From positions 62,001 through 126,000 of the forward strand of contig JAAALK010000702.1 of assembly GCA_019279435.1 (NCBI GenBank): a stretch of 64,000 nucleotides of DNA, given 5' to 3'. This DNA is from Zizania palustris. Its lineage: Eukaryota > Streptophyta > Magnoliopsida > Poales > Poaceae. Position 1 is the first letter of the stretch, and every line of letters starts with the position of its first letter. The notes under the pieces are model-generated. The model did no database searches and was not told the DNA's origin. It worked only from the letters and a program-made list of their open reading frames with translations. The translations under genes were made by a program, and so were the position numbers. This document shows, piece after piece, positions 10,801 to 21,689 of the stretch.

Positions 10801-11189
10801 CTCCGTGGAACTCAACGGTTTAACATGAGAGGAAAGTTGGCCCCTCGATATGTTGGCCCATTTCCCGTTGTTCGACGCCAAGGCGAAGTAGCTTACCAGT
10901 TGGAACTACCACCCTCATTGGCTGGAGTGCATGACGTGTTTCATGTTTCCCAACTCAAGAAGTGTCTCCGTGTCCCACGGAGCAAGTGGATCTTCAGCAG
11001 TTGGATGTCCAAGAGGATCTGACCTATGTGGAAAAGCCGGTCAAGATATTAGAAGTCAAAGAAAGAACCACCAGGAGTCGAGTCATCCGCTTCTGCAAAG
11101 TGCAGTGGAGCAATCATCCGGTAGAAGAAGCTACATGGGAAAAAGAAGATGAACTCAAGGCACAGCATCCTGAGCTATTCGAGGATTGA
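7886..11189 (+). pseudogene. pol: Chromovirus Pol: protease, RT, RNase H, integrase, chromodomain (broken)
   Basis: Domains in order: aspartic protease with DTGA (7934-7945); RT from about 8400, palm motif at 8860-8871; RNase H with YCDAS (9301) and DHKSL; integrase with an HHCC zinc finger (HPGSTKMY to CDTC) and a D-D-E core (IIDRLTK, SDRGSQF, NQILE); a GPY/F-type module (RYVGPF); and a chromodomain at about 11025-11178 (YVEKP to W.KEDEL). Breaks: a one-base loss near 8510-8514 moves protease out of frame with RT; a one-base loss near 10974 moves integrase out of frame with the chromodomain. In the RT palm motif, normally ending in two aspartates, the second (8869-8871) is glycine, which should abolish polymerase activity. 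RNase H and integrase catalytic residues look intact. Confidence 0.9.
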
Positions 11190-11217
11190 TTCGAATCTCG
11201 AGGACGAGATTCTCTGT

Positions 11218-11231
11218 AAGGGGGATAGGAT
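11218..11231 (+). other. Polypurine tract of the chromovirus
   Basis: AAGGGGGATAGGA directly precedes the TG of the 3' LTR, the expected plus-strand priming site. Confidence 0.85.
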
Positions 11232-14085
11232 TGTAACACCCCAGAAATTAAAAAGGAATAAAATAAAAAGAAAATATTATTTAAATCATTTCTGAATTTA
11301 TTATTAAAGGAAAAATCCCAAAAGAACCCAAATAAAGCCAAACAGGGAGAAATACTTAAAATCTGGACTTGAAAATTTTATGAGATGAACTAGAGACCAA
11401 GATATAATTTTAGGAATTTTTACAAATTTTTATCAACAGTGGTTCAACTCTTAATCAAATAAATGAATTCCTGGAATTATTTTAAATCAGAAAAGAATTT
11501 AAAATGCTTATTGGGCCCCAACCCCGAAACCTCCCTCCTAAAGCCTTTTAGGCCCAGCCCAACACCGCCCTCTCACTGACAAGCGGGACCCGCCTGTCGG
11601 CGCCGCCCCCCTCTGCTCTACCTCCGGCGAGTCCCTCCTCTGCTCCACCTCCGGCGAGACATCGCCGTCGCCTCCGGCCTCCTCCGCCTTAGCCACCGCC
11701 ACCGACGAGACCGCCGGAGCCCGCTCGTCATCGGCCACCCCTCCGACAGTCGTGAAGACCACCGGATCGCCGTCGCCGTCGAGCACCCGAAGCCTCCCCG
11801 CCGTCTACGCTCGCCGCCGGTCACCTCCGGGCCCCCTTCGTCGCCACCAGAGGTATCATTGTGACCCCCATCACCTCTGCATTCCATTTTTGGCCCTAGC
11901 TAGGTCCCTAGGCCCTCGCCGTCGCCGCCATAGTCCCACCCGAGCCCGCCGTCGCCGGAGACGAAGGGGTACTCGACCCCTTTACGGCGTGCCGTGCCGG
12001 ACGCGATCGAAGCCATCCGATCACGATCGGAGGGCCACGATTAAATCCCTTCGGGATTTAATCCGGGACCTCGGATCTGATCGAAGGGGTATCGTGCGAT
12101 CGCAACCGTCGATCGTTACTTAAAACCCCGGATCCATCCGGTGCGTCCACGTGTACCCATCAGTCACGTTTTAATCACAGCCGTTCAATTTCATTTAAAC
12201 GTCCCGCCTCGCGCCCGGCCACTCGATCTAGATCGGACGATCCAGATCGGTTCGGTCCACACGCACAGTGGTGCGGTCCACCGTGGGCTTGGCTCACCGT
12301 GGACCAGAGCCCATTTTCTGTTTAAATAAAATTCCAGAAAATTGTTTAAACTTCAAAAATTCATATCTTGCTCATTTTAACTCCAAATTTCACCATTCAA
12401 ATTTTGTTAGAACCAGAATATTATTCTCTACACATTAATGCCATAAAAACAGTATGCTTCTGTTACCCAAAATATTATTAATAAATAAATGAATAAAAAC
12501 CCCTTAGGGTTAAAATTAATAATACAGAAAACAAATTGGAAAAAATTCTAAAATATTAAACTTTACTGTTTTGCACAAAACCTTGAAATATTAAAAATAT
12601 TACTTCACATAATAAAACCTACAAATGTGTATGTTTAATATTTGGTGAGTTTTATCTGTTTATTGAATGTATTGTTTATTTTCCGTATCGAGAAGACTAC
12701 GAGTTCGTCGAGGAGCAGGAGTTCTACCCCGAGGTTCCTCCATCCCCATTTGCTGATCAAGGCAAGTCATCGACCACCTTTGTGGACACAGTTGATCATT
12801 ATTGAGCCCATAATTTAATAAATTATCGCTATAACTCATAGGTTAATATTGCATTAGTCAAAGATCAAGCCCTACACTTATATTTATTAGATCCCCGTCC
12901 TTGTGTGCGAACCCAAGCCATGCTTATTGAGCCTCAACTCCTTGTCACTCTACAAATATTATATTAGCTAGTGCCCAATGTACCGGCACAACTGCTATAG
13001 GATATAAAGAATGAGTCGTAGAATAGATGAATTCTGGTATATGAAATACCCCGTTATTCTTGTCTCTGGACTCTGTTGGAGTTAGGTATGTTATAAGTAT
13101 GGTGGGTTCCGGGTGCAAGCTCGGGTTTTGGTATGTCGCACCCGGGGCACTATAAGGACCGGTCTGCGGGATCTGTTGCGAAGCACTTCCGTACCAACCA
13201 CAAGTCTAATGGGTAAGTCCTAACTGGAAGTGTGGAACCCTCCGTCTCACGGCACCATAGTGGAGGGGGCAAGGGGCTAGCCCTCAGGGCGCCTTGTACC
13301 GACGATGGCTCAAGAGGGGGTATTGTGGAAACTCGACATGGCGAGACACGGTACGAAACCTATAAGAGGGTGCTGTTGAGTCGGGGAAGACCATATGGAA
13401 GGTTTTGGCACGAGTTCCCGTGTGATGGGTCATCTCGTTACACTTCGGTGTAGGTGATGAGTGCGTGCCTTGTGGGTACAGTGGTACATCTCTGATCAGA
13501 GTAATTCAATCTTTTCGAAAAGCCGAGCCCACGGTCAAGGGCGGGTTGTGTGACTACTCGCAGTTAGTTTACAAATTGTTTGGATGTTTGAGTTATTCAT
13601 GGCATGTAAGGACTATTGTGCGAGGAGGTGAAACGTACTCCTCGAGTTAGAAGATGATGATGCATTCACATGTTTACCTTTTCTGTACTAATAAATTGCT
13701 CACATTTAATGCTTTACAAATATGCTGCTTCCGCAAAACTAGCCACTATCTCCCTTGTTATTATCTTGCATTATATCTGCATTCGGTGGCTTGCTGAGTA
13801 CATCTGTACTCACCCCGTTGACTTACACCATCAGAACCCATCTACTACGAGGAGGATGAAGGTCTGGAGTAGCGACCCAGTCAAGGCGAGACTGGAAGGA
13901 GGCGTTCATCTAGGACCCTTGATTTTATTAGTTTCTCTTCACTTTCATTCACTTTTGTATTAATGCGGTCTACGAGCCGTGAATGATTGCCCGTATTGTA
14001 CGTGGTCGCTTTATGAACGTCTTGGTTTATTGATTTTCTTTGGAATTTCAATAAAGGTCCTGATTTATTAAATCGGGGCGCGACA
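11232..14085 (+). repeat. 3' LTR of the chromovirus (2854 bp, promoter segment deleted)
   Basis: It matches the 5' LTR closely end to end, except that the part corresponding to about 2659-3128 is missing and replaced by about 14 bp. At the join, two near-identical 19-bp direct repeats (CTGCTCTACCTCCGGCGAG and a one-mismatch copy) lie side by side. The missing part includes the TATA-like box and the presumed transcription start. Confidence 0.92.
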
Positions 14086-14760
14086 ACCGCCTAGCCGAGC
14101 AAATGACTCGTTTGCTAACCACTGAGTGCTCGGGGGTTCGTCGTCAACCATCCGGATCATCACCTCCGAGCATGTCCGATAGGCATCTAGCTGCTTCTAG
14201 GTGCTTGCTAGTCATTGCTCTATGTCTTCAAACTAGGTGGTCATCCGATAATGTATCCCTGCAGAGCAAAGCAGAATTCTCAAGACAAAAATTGATGGAA
14301 TTCATCCTGGAAGAAAAAGAGCTCAAAAGAAGCCCATACTTTTATACTCAACGCGTCATTTCTGGGCCGAAGCCTCATACTCGGTGAGCTGCTTCTTCAG
14401 CTTCTCCAACTTGGCGGAGACAACATCCCTCTCAGCTGCTGCAGCATCCGCCGAATGCTGTGCCTAGCCGATAGCCGTCTCCAACACTTTCTCTACACTG
14501 ACAGTTCAGCGAGAACAAAAAAGAATTATGCTCCGGATCCATTGATAAGAGAATTGAAAAAATTGATACGTTCCAAGGGCCTGGAGGCCGGACTGCTCAC
14601 GAAGGACACAAAGTTCCCCTCGGAGACCAACCATCTCCTCCTCTGTACACTGCAGCTCATTGTCCTTGTGGGACAGCTCGATGTCCCTAGCGTCCAACCG
14701 CTCTCTTATTTTGAGAGCTGCATTCTACGCAGATACCCGAATTAATCAATGCGCAAAGGT
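14086..14760 (-). pseudogene. Tat antisense ORF (T28c), coiled-coil part
   Basis: Minus-strand exon-like pieces encode coiled-coil segments: near 14575-14700 ARDIELSHKDNELQ and EEMVGLRGELCVLREQ, ending at a donor-like GTATCAA, and near 14390-14480 ERDVVSAKLEKLKKQLTE. A stop interrupts the second piece. This is the heptad-rich C-terminal half of the antisense ORF family. The first 5 bp are the right copy of the chromovirus target duplication, and the ORF end lies on the other side of that insertion at 2046-2276. The N-terminal exons are lost where Tat remnant E begins at 14824. Confidence 0.5.
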
Positions 14761-14823
14761 ACACAAACCCCTTTTTGCAAGGAAAATCACCATTGTCATT
14801 TGGCTATGATGCTCGATCGACTT

Positions 14824-16154
14824 TGTTGACGCAGAAATGCGCCCCTGCACTTGGGCCGGTTCAACATCCAAAAGTATCGCAACGATACCGACGCCGTGTT
14901 CCGACTACCCTAAATAGTGATAGGGGATTTGGAGTCGCCAGGCAATCAGATAAATAATTAATATTTTAATCCAATTGGCCGAAAAGTACTAATAATAATG
15001 TACACAGAAATAAAATGATCAAAATACCTGGAGTCGGTCAATTCGGAGGCCGATTCGGAGTTTACAGCAGAAATTGGCTCGAAGGGTCCTAGGGCACCTT
15101 CGGCCTCAGGCCCGGTCAGACCGTTTGTACAACCTCGGTCGGACCGGAGGGTTTGTGAAGGGGCTCCGAGCAGTGTCCTGAAGGCAGTTGCGAAGGGTGG
15201 CTCTGGCGGTCTGACCGGCGAAGCTTCTCTAGTCGGACTGGCCATGCTACCCCGGTCACACCGGGCGAAGGGATCTCCAAATGTTGGCCTTCGAACGTGC
15301 GAAGCTCCGTCGCGCGGGACTTCGGTGATTAGGGCTTCGACTGGCTTGAGCTTTGGCTTCAGCGCGCCCGGTGCAGAGGGTCCCGGTCAGACCAGCGGAG
15401 TGCTGTCGATCTGACTGGCTGTTGCTGACAACGGCGTGACGAGGTTCGGTTAGACCGGGATCTCAACACCGGTCAGACCGAAGTAACAGATCCGATCTGC
15501 TAAACCTCGGTAGCCTTAGCAAATAATCTTGAATCACCTCCAAAATTTGCAGAGATGTTTAGGAAGGCAACTGATCTGCAAAAACACCCATATATCAAAT
15601 ACAATTCGGCCAAGGGACAGAATTACCAAGTATGGCGATAAAAACTGATAAAAGGGATAGCAATCCGTTACGTTGATTAACGGGAGGTTCACAAGCGAAC
15701 CAGCAAGGGTTACCGTGATTATGAACGTGGCAGACGGAGAGCTTTCAAGCAAACCCACGAAGATGCGGAAAGTAAAGAAAAGTAAATGTGATTCAAAGCT
15801 AGGGCTTTGGATTTTTGAGATTGGAGAGAGCCCTTGAATCAGCCTTGCCCCTAGTATTTATAGGGGGTGGGCTAGTGATCCCTAGCAAAAAATACAGTAG
15901 GGTTCGGCCAAAATTGGGTTGAGATCAGATTTGGATAAAAATAGCTCGAATCCACTTCGGATTCATATTCTGAACTCCTGGCCGATCTGAGCGAGCCCAT
16001 GGGGCCGGTCCGACCGAGCCTACATGGCTGGTTGGACCGGCCTACTATAGCCAGTCAGACCGGCCTGTGCCAGGTTTGGCATATTTTCGGTCATAAGTAC
16101 CATTTTTAGTATTTTGCCTAGTTTGACCATTAATGCCATTTTTTGCTATAAACA
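14824..16154 (-). repeat. 3' LTR of Tat remnant E (about 1331 bp)
   Basis: Plus-strand limits are TGTTGACGCAG and GCTATAAACA; read on the minus strand it begins TGTTTATAGCAAAAAATGG, like the LTR starts of B and D. A polypurine tract (reverse of CATGCCCCCTACCTTTT) lies at 16155-16171. The LTR is dotted with imperfect palindromes of the form CCGGTCAGACCGG, about a dozen by eye. Confidence 0.85.
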
Positions 16155-16357
16155 CATGCCCCCTACCTTTTAGCAAACTTAGTGAGCTAAAAGCATGACG
16201 GGCCTCGGGCGATACTTTCCATATCGGCCTTTTGATACTTTAAGCATTTTGCCACACACTTGGGAAGTACTTTTTCAAATATCTACCATTCAAAGCCCTT
16301 CAAAATCGCTCTCCTTGTAAAGACTCTAGGACATATGCATTGCTTGGAGCGATTTGA

Positions 16358-17353
16358 CTACATTAAAAGGTCCTTCCCAACTAGGCGACCATTTACCAAA
16401 TTTGAGCTCTTAGTGCCTAATGGTGAAATCGTCTTCCACACCAAGTCATTGATTTGAAATGATTTTGCTTTGACCTTCTTGTTGTAGGCTCTAGCTACTC
16501 TTCTTTTATCTTTCTCTATTGCCTCTAGAGCCTTCAACCTCTTATCGGTCACATCTTCTAAATTATCCTTCAGAAGTGTCTCATATTCATCGACTGATAA
16601 GCCATCTTGCTTAAGAAATCTAAGTGAGCCAAGATCCACCTCTACCGGTAGAATGACTTCTTGTCCATATACCAACTCATATGGACTAACTTTAGTGGCA
16701 CTGTGCTTTGCAACTCTACTAGCCCATAAATCTTCAGAAAGCACCTCATGCCACCTCTTTGAAAACTCTTCAATCTTCTTCTTGATTAGTTTAATCACAG
16801 TTTTGTTACTAGACTCGGCCTGACCATTGGCCTGAGCATAATACAGAGAAGAGTTTACCAATTTGATCCCATAATATTCGGCGAAGTCCCTCACTTCTTT
16901 GGCAATAAATGAACTACCTTGGTCTGTAGTGAGAGTTTGGGGAATGCCGAATCTGTGTATAATGTGCTTCAAGATGAAATCGATTAGCACGTTGTGAGTC
17001 ATGTTCTTGAGCAGCACGGCCTCTGTCCACTTGGTGAAATAATCTATCGCCATCAACACGAACTGATGCCCTTTTGAAGGAGGATGAATTTGGCCGATGA
17101 AGTCTAAACCTCAACCTCGGAACGGCCATGGTTTGATAATAGGATTAAGCATCAATGCAGGTGCTAGCTGAATATTACCAAACTTTTGACAAGCTTCACA
17201 CCCTCTATAATACTTAAAACAGTCCTCAGTCATAGTCAGCCAATAAAAACCCGCTCTTTTGAGCATACAACTCATTTTCGGGGTCGACTGATGAGTACCA
17301 CAAAACCCTTCATGGACTTTGCCTGCAACAACTCTAGCTTGATCGGAGTCCAA
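16358..17353 (-). pseudogene. Tat integrase of element E
   Basis: Minus-strand frames together cover most of a retroviral-type integrase. 17353-17111 has the HHCC zinc domain (KVHEGFCGTHQS, GCEACQKFG); 17059-16358 has the D-D-E core (AIDYFTKWTEA, TTDQGSSF, ESSNKTVIKLI) and the start of the C-terminal part (VYGQEVILPVEVDLGSL). A stop near 17110 splits the two and the C-terminus degrades after about 16430. Catalytic residues look unchanged. It would have inserted the element's cDNA into nuclear DNA. Confidence 0.82.
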
Positions 17354-17804
17354 ACACTTCTAAAGTACTCCATCAATAGTCTAACGATACAACACATCGT
17401 CAAGCAAAAAAATTGAACGCTTGTCGCCGAATCTCCTGATCAACCTTTTGGCTCGGATTTCTTAAATATTGAACGATTGGGATCCTCCAATCATCCTTAC
17501 TGATCAAAGGAGCAATGGCCAAATTCCCACTAGAATTGGCCTCTAGATTTTCAATTTGGTCCTGCCCCCGATTGCTAAACCCTCCTAACCACGGTCGGTC
17601 GGACCGGCAATGTTGGCCCGGTTCGACCAGCTATTGCCAGATGGCTGGCACGGGTCGGTCTGACCGACCTGACATGGCTGGTCAGACCAGGATTGCATGG
17701 GCAGTCTGACCGTGCTTGCACGGCTGGTCAGACCGACAATGTTACTTTCGAGTGACACGTTATCGCCAAACATCGGCATTCCTTGTGTACAGAATCTACC
17801 TCTC
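17354..17804 (-). other. RNase H-integrase linker of element E with CGGTCNGACCG motifs
   Basis: This stretch should encode the linker between the second RNase H and integrase. No clean frame survives. Between 17585 and 17740 at least six imperfect palindromes of the CGGTCTGACCG type occur, the same motif that fills this element's LTR. Confidence 0.5.
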
Positions 17805-18045
17805 CTAATTTAATAGCCTGATGCTTGCTGAGCCAAGTCATTTGCAAGTGAGTTGGCTTCTCTAGATACATGAGTAATCTCAAAATCATCAAAGGTGGCA
17901 ATTAGGTCTAGACACTTGTCCAAGTAGCTATTTAGTAGAGCATTAAAACATTGAGCAAGTTTAGCGACTTGTTGCACAACTAATAAAGAATCACCTTATG
18001 CACGAACATATTTCACACCCATGGAGTTCAACAACTCAATACCTA
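17805..18045 (-). pseudogene. Archaeal-type RNase H of element E, truncated
   Basis: Minus-strand translation reads LLLGIELLNSMGVKYVRA, a stop, GDSLLVVQQVAK, then NSYLDKCLDL and SREANSLANDLAQQASG, the second half of the Tat-specific second RNase H. The stop replaces a residue just before the conserved GDS. The N-terminal half is missing because the element breaks off at about 18045. In intact relatives this domain follows RT and the first RNase H and precedes integrase. Confidence 0.75.
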
Positions 18046-19123
18046 ACAACAAGTCTCTGACGGTTCCCTGTCCCGAAGCATCACGATCGCCAGAGCGAGT
18101 GGTTCGGAGAAGCACCTTTTTGCCATTAATCGCGCCGACACGGTTCCCAGGGATCTCTCAGGAGGCCCTGATCCATGCTTCAGAGGATGAAGCAAGCAAA
18201 AATCAAGTGAAGCGACACCACCAACTGTTGTCTCCCCACGCAGTAACTTCCGCCCGCAGGAGGCTGCACAGTTTGAAATCAAATACTCCAATGGTAACTC
18301 CCCCAAAGAAGATGATTTGAGACTGAAGCTCATTTTCCGAAGGAACTTCAGCCTTGGGGGCTACACTTGGTAGGTGCACCGATCGAAAGCATGGTTACAT
18401 CAAGGGTACTTTGAGCTCTTCCTGTCCGCTTCGAGCATAGTGCACGCCGAAAAGAGCTCGGTGGCTGCTGTCGGGGATATGATCTAGGTTACCCCACCGA
18501 GTGGTTTCACTCGAACCACTGACTGTTGGCCAGGACAGCCCATGAAGGACTTCTTGACCGCCAGACATCCCACCCAGGAGCTAATGCACCAAAGTGGTGA
18601 GACGCCAACGGTCGGCCTGGGGCCATCCTCGCAACGATTATCTACAATCAAAACCGACGGTTACCCTCAATATTGTCATCTATGGCAATCATTAGCGCCA
18701 TTTAGAGGCAGTTATGCTGGTAGTTATGTGGTTGTTTCTGCTGGCTATCAATGTCATGATTATTCTTGTAACTCCCTAGTCCTTCTCTTATAAAGTATTA
18801 TGGGAGGCCCTGAGAAGATCACATTGGGATCACATCCTAGTATCGTAGCACGCAAAGTGCAACACTCAGATCGACACTGAGAGATTGATTCATACATACA
18901 CCCCCATTCATCCATACACATACAGGAGTAGGGTTATTATCCTCCGGGAGGCCCAAACCTATATAAAAACTCTCTCATGTATGTCCCCTTGTTGTCTCTG
19001 TCCGCATCCTGCCCCATTCAGTTTGGGTAACCATCGAATCCATAGCCACGACTCCTCCCCTCTACCGACAACGAATCACACTACGAGTACCCCCTGTAGG
19101 CTTGCCATTCCCATTTAATGACA
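18046..19123 (+). mobile_element. Fragment G with a possible plus-strand LTR
   Basis: Between remnants E and F lies DNA unlike either. From 18469 it reads TGTCGGGGATATGATC, a start common in plant LTRs, and about 650 bp on (19117-19123) it ends AATGACA. Inside are promoter- and leader-like sequences (CTTATAAAGTATTATGGG near 18786). The upstream 420 bp would be internal sequence; no coding motif was recognised. No target duplication was found, so borders are tentative. Confidence 0.35.
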
Positions 19124-19149
19124 GGCAGGTTTTGTGGTCTGTACCGAAG

Positions 19150-19640
19150 GACTGGATAGCTCTTCGAAGAATGCCCATGGTGGGATATCCTATCCTCCGG
19201 CTGCTACCTTAGCGAGGGCGTCCGCCTACTGATTATCGGCTATTGGGATGCTTCGGACGAGATCCCCTTGAATGCTGCTTCGACCTTGAGAATTGCCTCC
19301 AAATATGAAGCGAGGTCCGGATGCCACGCATAAAATACCTTGTCTACATGCCTTGTGACAATCTAGGAATTTGTTTTTACAATGACTCGGGTGGCGCCAA
19401 GTGCACGTGCCTTTCGAAGGCCTAACAACACGCCTTCGTATTCAACTATATTATTTGTGGATTTAAAATTTATCCTAACAGAATATAGCACTTTTGCCTA
19501 GAGGGTGAAATGATGACTTCTCTAACGCCCGCTCCGGACGCCTGGTATGCCCCGTTGGAGTAGATTGTTTAGATCCCTTCACTTGCTTCTTTTGGATCCC
19601 ACACCGCCGATCCTTTCAGCGCCTTGAAGATCGGGAGACT
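19150..19640 (-). pseudogene. Archaeal-type RNase H of element F (frameshifted)
   Basis: Minus-strand pieces in several frames resemble the second RNase H of Tat elements: a YSNGAYQASGAGV strand near 19560, IISPSRQKCYI, then degraded sequence. Immediately upstream the RT thumb (near 19640-19760) ends in LPIFKALKG, which normally leads into the first RNase H. That first RNase H is essentially missing, so an internal deletion joined the two. Confidence 0.55.
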
Positions 19641-20634
19641 TTCTTTATAGATCTTGCGAGGAAACATCTTAGAGAGGCTACACAACCGGCCAGCTTCTAG
19701 ACCTGTTTTAGATTTTCAGGAGGAGCCATCTGCTGCAGGGCACTGATTTGAGTGGGCCTAGTTTTGATCCCTCGACTCGAAACTTGATATCCTAGAAGTT
19801 TATCGGCCTGCGCCCCGAAGACACATTTTTGGGGTTTAGACGAACTCCGCAGGCCCAGAGACTTTCAAATATCTCCACTATGTCTAAGCTATGCTGGTGC
19901 ATTTTTATAGTCTTGATTACAATGTCGTCCATATATGCTTCGACATTACAACCTATCTGATGGCCCATAGCCTTAGCAATTAGTATAGAGAAAGTTGCCC
20001 CGACATTTCTCAAAACGAAAGACATTCTTACATAGCAGAAGACTCCAAATGGAGTGACAAAACTAGTCTTAGCCTCGTCTTCATGCTTCACCCATATTTG
20101 ATGATATCTGGAGTAGGCGTCGAGGAAGCTAAGGAGCTCAAGAGCTAGCCATGGAATCGACCAATTGATCAATGCGAGGCATGGGATACAGGTCATGGGG
20201 CATGCTTTATTTAAAGAAGTGAAATCAATACACATGCGTCATTTGCTGAAGTTCTTCTTCTTGACGAAGACTGGGTTTGACAGCCACTCCGTATGGCTGA
20301 TTTCTCTCATAACTCCCGCTCGGAGTAGTTTTTCTACCTTTGCTTTGGTGAGGTCAGATATCTCCGTGGATAGCTTCCGGAGCTCCTGGCGCACGGGTAG
20401 TGCCTTCGGGTTCACCAACAAGGAATGCTCGATGGTGCTCTGATCCACCCCTGGAATGTCTTCGTCTGACAAAGCGAAGACGTCTAGGTTGTCCCGGACT
20501 ACACCTTTCAATAGGGCCATGACTTTAGGAGCAAGTCCTCTGCCGAATTGGATGGGATATTCCCACCCCTCTTTGACGATGATCTTCGTGGTTACCTCTC
20601 TCTCAGGGTGGGGTTTGGTGGCTAGGCCATTCAC
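19640..20634 (-). pseudogene. Tat reverse transcriptase of element F
   Basis: 20634-20239 encodes the N-terminal approach and fingers (VRQELRKLSTEISDLTKAKVEKLLRAG type, NPVFVKKKN). 20235-19792 encodes the palm (CIDFTSLNKACP, FLDAYSRYHQI, TSFVTPFGVFCYVRMSF) with catalytic YMDD intact (EAYMDDIV) near 19930. A frame break lies at 20235-20239 and another after 19792; the thumb continues to about 19640. Some substitutions (VLRNVGATF) also suggest decay. Length fits a Tat RT without its RNase H. Confidence 0.82.
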
Positions 20635-20640
20635 GTGGTT

Positions 20641-20927
20641 GGAGGTCTTCTAGGTGCTCCCGCACGCTATTGACTTGTCGTGCTTCAAGCGGGGTGGCGT
20701 GTCTTTACTCCACCCTTCGCACCGCTGCTTGATCACCGAGGATGGTGAGCACCCCCTTGATTAGGCATCTTCAGGCAGAGGTAGTTGTGGTGTGGAACGA
20801 GTCCGAATCGGTTTAGCGTGCCCCTTCCGAAGATGGCATTATAGGTGTAAGAGGCATCTATGATGTCGAAGGTAATTTTTTCTATCCAGGCAAGGGAGCA
20901 CTCACCGAAGGTTACCTCGAGGCTTAT
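20641..20927 (-). other. Protease-RT spacer of element F
   Basis: Degraded coding DNA. A protease C-terminal strand is readable on the minus strand (YNAIFGRGTLNRF near 20830); the rest is spacer with several stops. Confidence 0.5.
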
Positions 20928-21224
20928 CTAGCTGAGGGCGTCAAGAGGCGGCCCGGTGAAGCCTTGCAGCGGTCGGGCCGCTGGGAGCAGGTGCTTCCTT
21001 GAAATGCAGAGTTGGTCGAAGGCTTGCACGAAGATGATGTTGGTGGAGCTCCCTCTATCGATCAGTACGCGACGGACCTCAATGCAAGTGACGTCGGTGG
21101 TAATGATGAGGGGGTCAGTGTGTGGGAACTTGATGCCGACGGTGTTAGTAGTGGTGAAGGAGATGGGCACATGCGACCAATTAGGCATTGTCGAGGAGGA
21201 TGCTGATGTACCGATGTGCCCCAC
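20928..21224 (-). pseudogene. Tat aspartic protease of element F
   Basis: 98 residues with the catalytic loop VLIDRGSSTNIIF (D-x-G-S) about residues 53-65, preceded by HTDPLIITTDVTCIEVRRV, as in Tat proteases. It normally cuts Gag-Pol into mature proteins. A stop at 20928 separates it from its C-terminal strand. The residue between the catalytic Asp and Gly is arginine where glycine or asparagine is more usual. Confidence 0.72.
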
Positions 21225-21689
21225 TTCGCGAACGTACTATCGGCGCTGTCATTTTGACATGCTTCCCATGGCACCACCCCCGGTGATGGGAAGCACTATG
21301 CGCTTTCCTTGGTCTGAGCTTTCTTCGGTCTTGGGGGTTGGCAGCTTATTTGGCGTCGGGAGGTAACTAGGAGCCTCATGCTCCTCGATCTGCCTAACCA
21401 CCTGGACCAGCTCGAAGCAGGTGGTAGGTGGCGCCCTATCGGTGGACCCTTAGCCAGAGCTCCATTCGAGGTAGTCATTTCGAAGGGCTAGGATGGTGCT
21501 ACATGAATCGTTGTTGTGGCTTTGATTCTCTCTGTGGACGATGTAGTGGAAGATTTGGCCACCGCCTGGGGCCATCGCTGAGGGCTTCGAGCTGTTGGCC
21601 CGATCCCCGCCCTGGGTGTGTTGGAACTTGGGAGGCTTCGAGGTGGGGGCGATGCTGAGCACTTATCCTCGATAGTGCTTCTGCCCCCT

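Larger units (their letters stand above)
2277..14085 (+). mobile_element. Full-length Ty3/gypsy chromovirus with ORF0, gag, pol and chromodomain (Tekay/Del type)
   Basis: An 11.8-kb element with two long LTRs, an initiator-Met-type primer site, an extra ORF, gag with a zinc knuckle, pol in the order protease, reverse transcriptase, RNase H, integrase and chromodomain, a polypurine tract and a perfect 5-bp target duplication. The order, chromodomain, tRNA-Met primer site and LTRs near 3 kb point to the Tekay/Del clade; rice RIRE3 and RIRE8 are elements of this type. The LTRs are very similar by eye except for a 455-bp net deletion in the 3' copy, so insertion was probably recent. The pol frame is nevertheless broken: stop at 7868, shifts near 8512 and 10974, and a changed RT catalytic residue. 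Lineage naming is by memory, without a search. Confidence 0.93.
14824..18045 (-). mobile_element. Tat-lineage Ty3/gypsy remnant E (3' half)
   Basis: A minus-strand element keeping, from its 3' end, LTR, polypurine tract, integrase and part of the archaeal-type RNase H. It stops within the second RNase H at about 18045, where unrelated DNA begins, so gag, protease and RT are lost. The second RNase H between RT-RNase H and integrase defines the Tat lineage. LTR start and integrase resemble D closely. Confidence 0.82.

Noticed and set aside
20956..21366. Plus-strand 136-codon frame over the F protease
   Set aside because: The minus strand encodes the recognisable protease; this is its shadow.
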